Shown: positions 43,815 to 45,027 of the stretch, piece after piece
Layout of the letters: the number at the start of each line of letters is the position of its first letter
Position numbering within the stretch: position 1 is the first letter of the stretch
From: Acidobacteriota bacterium
Lineage (GTDB): Bacteria > Acidobacteriota > Terriglobia > Bryobacterales > Bryobacteraceae
Direction: 5' to 3'
Length of the DNA: 45,027 nt
Assembly: GCA_017307505.1 (NCBI GenBank)
Contig: JAFKEE010000066.1
Span: 1-45,027, forward strand
The notes under the pieces: generated by a model
What the model was told of the DNA's origin: nothing
Database searches by the model: none
The model's input: the letters and a program-made list of their open reading frames with translations, nothing else
Translations under genes and position numbers: made by a program

Positions 43815-43864
43815 GATCCGTACAGCTTCATGATCCGTAAGAGCCTGATCCGCAGAAGGATCCA
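43815..43864 (+). repeat. Short array of GATCCGTA-like words
   Basis: GATCCGTA at 43815-43822 and again at 43832-43839, GATCCGCA at 43847-43854 and GATCCA at 43859-43864, at shrinking distances of 17, 15 and 12 bp. They lie in the 193-bp gap upstream of cobD. The function is unknown. Confidence 0.35.
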
Positions 43865-43901
43865 CCCGAGCAACCGGGACCCACTGCCATACATGTGTTG
43901 G

Positions 43902-43906
43902 GGAGG
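43902..43906 (+). promoter_or_regulatory. Shine-Dalgarno site that fixes the TTG start of cobD
   Basis: GGAGG (within GGGGAGGAAG) lies six bases before TTG 43913. This supports TTG as the start, because the GTG at 43895 upstream has no such site and would add residues not found in the family. Confidence 0.65.
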
Positions 43907-43912
43907 AAGTGT

Positions 43913-44932
43913 TTGACCATCACACACGGTGGAAATCTGTTCGCCATCAGCCGGGAACGCGGCTGGGACTGGCGGGAAGTGCTGGACCTCAGCGCCAGCA
44001 TCAATCCACTGGGGCCGGCGCCGGGCGTCCGTCCCGCCATCGAAGCCGCTCTCGATCGCATCAGCCACTACCCTGGCCAGCTGCCCGGTGAACTCGAAGC
44101 CGCCCTGGCCGCGGAATGGCGCGTCGCCCCGCATCAGGTCATGGCCGGCGGCGGCGCCACCGAGCTTCTCCATTTCGTCGCCCGTGCCGGCTGGAACGGA
44201 CCCTCCGCCCTCGTCACCCCCGTCTGGAGCGAGTTCTACCGCGCCCTCCCCCACGCCCTGCGTCTGCCCATGGACGAACCCGAGCGCTGGCCCCAGCGCG
44301 GCCTCCTCGTCCTCAGCCAGCCTGTCAACCCCACCGGCGCCGAAATCCCCGTGGAGATCCTGCGCCGCGCCATCGCCGGCCGCGAAGGCCCGGTGCTCAT
44401 CGACGAGAGCTTCATCGAGTTCACTCGCACGGAATCGGCCGTCTGGTGGACCGAACACCACCCCAACCTGCTGGTCCTGCGCTCCCTTTCCAAGTTCTAC
44501 GCCCTGCCCGGCCTGCGTGTCGGCGCCCTGGTGGGTTCTTCGGAATGGATGGAGCGGCTGAACCGCCGCCGCGAGCCCTGGCAGGTCAGCACCCTGGCGG
44601 AAGCCGGGGCCCTGGCCGCCATTGCCGACCGCGAGCACGCCGAACGGACCCGTGACCTCGTTGAAACCGAACGGCGCTGGCTGCTCGACCAGCTTTCCGG
44701 ACTGCACGGCCTGCACTTCGCCCCGGGGGTCGCCAACTTCCTGTTCGCTGAAACCGACCGCCCCGCCAAGGAAATCTGCGACTGGTTCCTGGACCGCAAA
44801 ATCATCCTGCGCAACTGCGCCCGCCTCCCGGGTGTCGCCGGCGAAGCGATCCGGTTCGCCGTCCGGACCCGCCCGGAAAATGAACGCTTTGTCCAGGCGG
44901 CCAAGGAGTTCTTTTGCGCGCCTCAGGAATAG
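43913..44932 (+). CDS. cobD: L-threonine-O-3-phosphate decarboxylase (CobD), PLP-dependent
   Basis: 339 residues from TTG 43913. The family start THGGNLFAISRERG and LDLSASINPLGP follow directly. It is a class I/II aminotransferase fold with NPTG (140-143), IDESFIEF with D164 against the PLP ring, and SLSKFYALPGLRVGALVG with Schiff-base K194. CobD makes (R)-1-amino-2-propanol phosphate, the linker that joins corrin ring and lower ligand. A histidinol-phosphate aminotransferase role is less likely given the HGGN start and the neighbouring CobQ- and BtuF-like genes. Its last 19 bases overlap the BtuF-like gene. The CobQ-like gene lies 193 bp upstream. Confidence 0.85.
   Translation: MTITHGGNLFAISRERGWDWREVLDLSASINPLGPAPGVRPAIEAALDRISHYPGQLPGELEAALAAEWRVAPHQVMAGGGATELLHFVARAGWNGPSALVTPVWSEFYRALPHALRLPMDEPERWPQRGLLVLSQPVNPTGAEIPVEILRRAIAGREGPVLIDESFIEFTRTESAVWWTEHHPNLLVLRSLSKFYALPGLRVGALVGSSEWMERLNRRREPWQVSTLAEAGALAAIADREHAERTRDLVETERRWLLDQLSGLHGLHFAPGVANFLFAETDRPAKEICDWFLDRKIILRNCARLPGVAGEAIRFAVRTRPENERFVQAAKEFFCAPQE
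44903..44908 (+). promoter_or_regulatory. Shine-Dalgarno site for the BtuF-like gene
   Basis: AAGGAG lies five bases before TTG 44914, inside the 3' end of cobD. It supports a coupled start for the next gene. Confidence 0.6.
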
Positions 44933-45027
44933 GCCGCCGAGCCGCGGTTCTCATTCTCGCCACTGTCTCCGCCTGCTCCGGCGCCGCGCCGCAGCGCATC
45001 GTCTCCACCGCGCCCTCCATCACGGAA
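44914..45027 (+). CDS. BtuF-like corrinoid-binding lipoprotein (partial, N-terminus only)
   Basis: 38 codons are visible from TTG 44914 to the window end. The start MRASGIGRRAAVLILATVSAC is a lipoprotein signal with lipobox TVSAC (C21). The mature start APQRIVSTAPSITE is the strand-turn typical of BtuF/FhuD-type (PF01497) binding proteins, where the 'RIVSLAPSxTE' motif is diagnostic. Given CobD just upstream, uptake of vitamin B12 or cobinamide is more likely than iron-siderophore uptake. The rest of the transporter would lie past the window. Confidence 0.75.
   Translation, partial: MRASGIGRRAAVLILATVSACSGAAPQRIVSTAPSITE

Noticed and set aside
43720-43912. Possible cobalamin riboswitch upstream of cobD (CCCACTG and TTGGGGAGG look like parts of the core).
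   Set aside because: The B12 box (AGCCAGGAGACC-like) and the GGGAA/GGTG and GCCCCCGCAACTG segments are missing; GGGGAGG is better explained as a Shine-Dalgarno site.

Overview
The window looks like the chromosome of a high-GC acidobacterium, most likely of the Bryobacterales/Solibacterales branch. This is an inference from protein style. It rests on a 1069-residue receptor with an N-terminal carboxypeptidase-regulatory-like domain and a TonB-dependent barrel, a membrane-anchored helix-turn-helix regulator with a repeat-containing exterior, a degenerate MPN/JAMM protein fused to a TonB-like C-terminus, a hybrid kinase with an OB-fold-like sensor region, and many secreted hydrolases. No rRNA, tRNA, insertion sequence, prophage or CRISPR array was seen. 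The DNA is densely coding, and the longest gaps are about 250-275 bp.

Layout. 1-2478 (minus): a GH42 beta-galactosidase followed, 4 bp later, by the N-terminus of a Tat-exported GH38-like protein cut by the window edge. 2497-3585 (plus): a COG0523/CobW-type metallochaperone GTPase. 3636-4466: a secreted repeat protein. 4516-19677: an exopolysaccharide locus with two O-antigen polymerase/ligase-like membrane proteins, a Wzz/GumC-type chain-length protein, two GT-B glycosyltransferases, a polyprenyl-phosphate sugar-1-phosphate transferase and a MurJ-like flippase. Embedded in it is a tightly coupled four-gene minus-strand operon, 17850 to 9771: MurJ-like flippase, HPr-kinase-like P-loop protein, TonB-dependent receptor, and a nucleotidyltransferase fused to an MFS transporter. 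This operon is the most unusual assembly in the window.

19680-31215: a small secreted protein, the degenerate-JAMM/TonB protein divergent from the hybrid histidine kinase, an 880-residue fusion of an old-yellow-enzyme domain with a GltD-like flavoprotein, a class I glutamine amidotransferase, the glycogen debranching enzyme GlgX, and the membrane-bound HTH regulator. 31490-38327: a secreted esterase, an S9 prolyl oligopeptidase-family peptidase, an intergenic repeat cluster with a strong hairpin, a zinc alcohol dehydrogenase, a secreted glycosidase-like protein and a zinc-ribbon protein. 38579-41137: the alpha-glucan phosphorylase GlgP, which together with GlgX accounts for glycogen breakdown.

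41334-45027: an Rrf2-family regulator with three cysteines placed for an Fe-S cluster, a long multi-stem hairpin, an OpuAC-like osmoprotectant-binding lipoprotein, a shortened CobQ-like protein that has lost the glutamine-amidotransferase cysteine, CobD, and the start of a BtuF-like lipoprotein. The last three form a corrinoid salvage/uptake group that continues past the window. CobD and BtuF both appear to start at TTG codons with good Shine-Dalgarno sequences.
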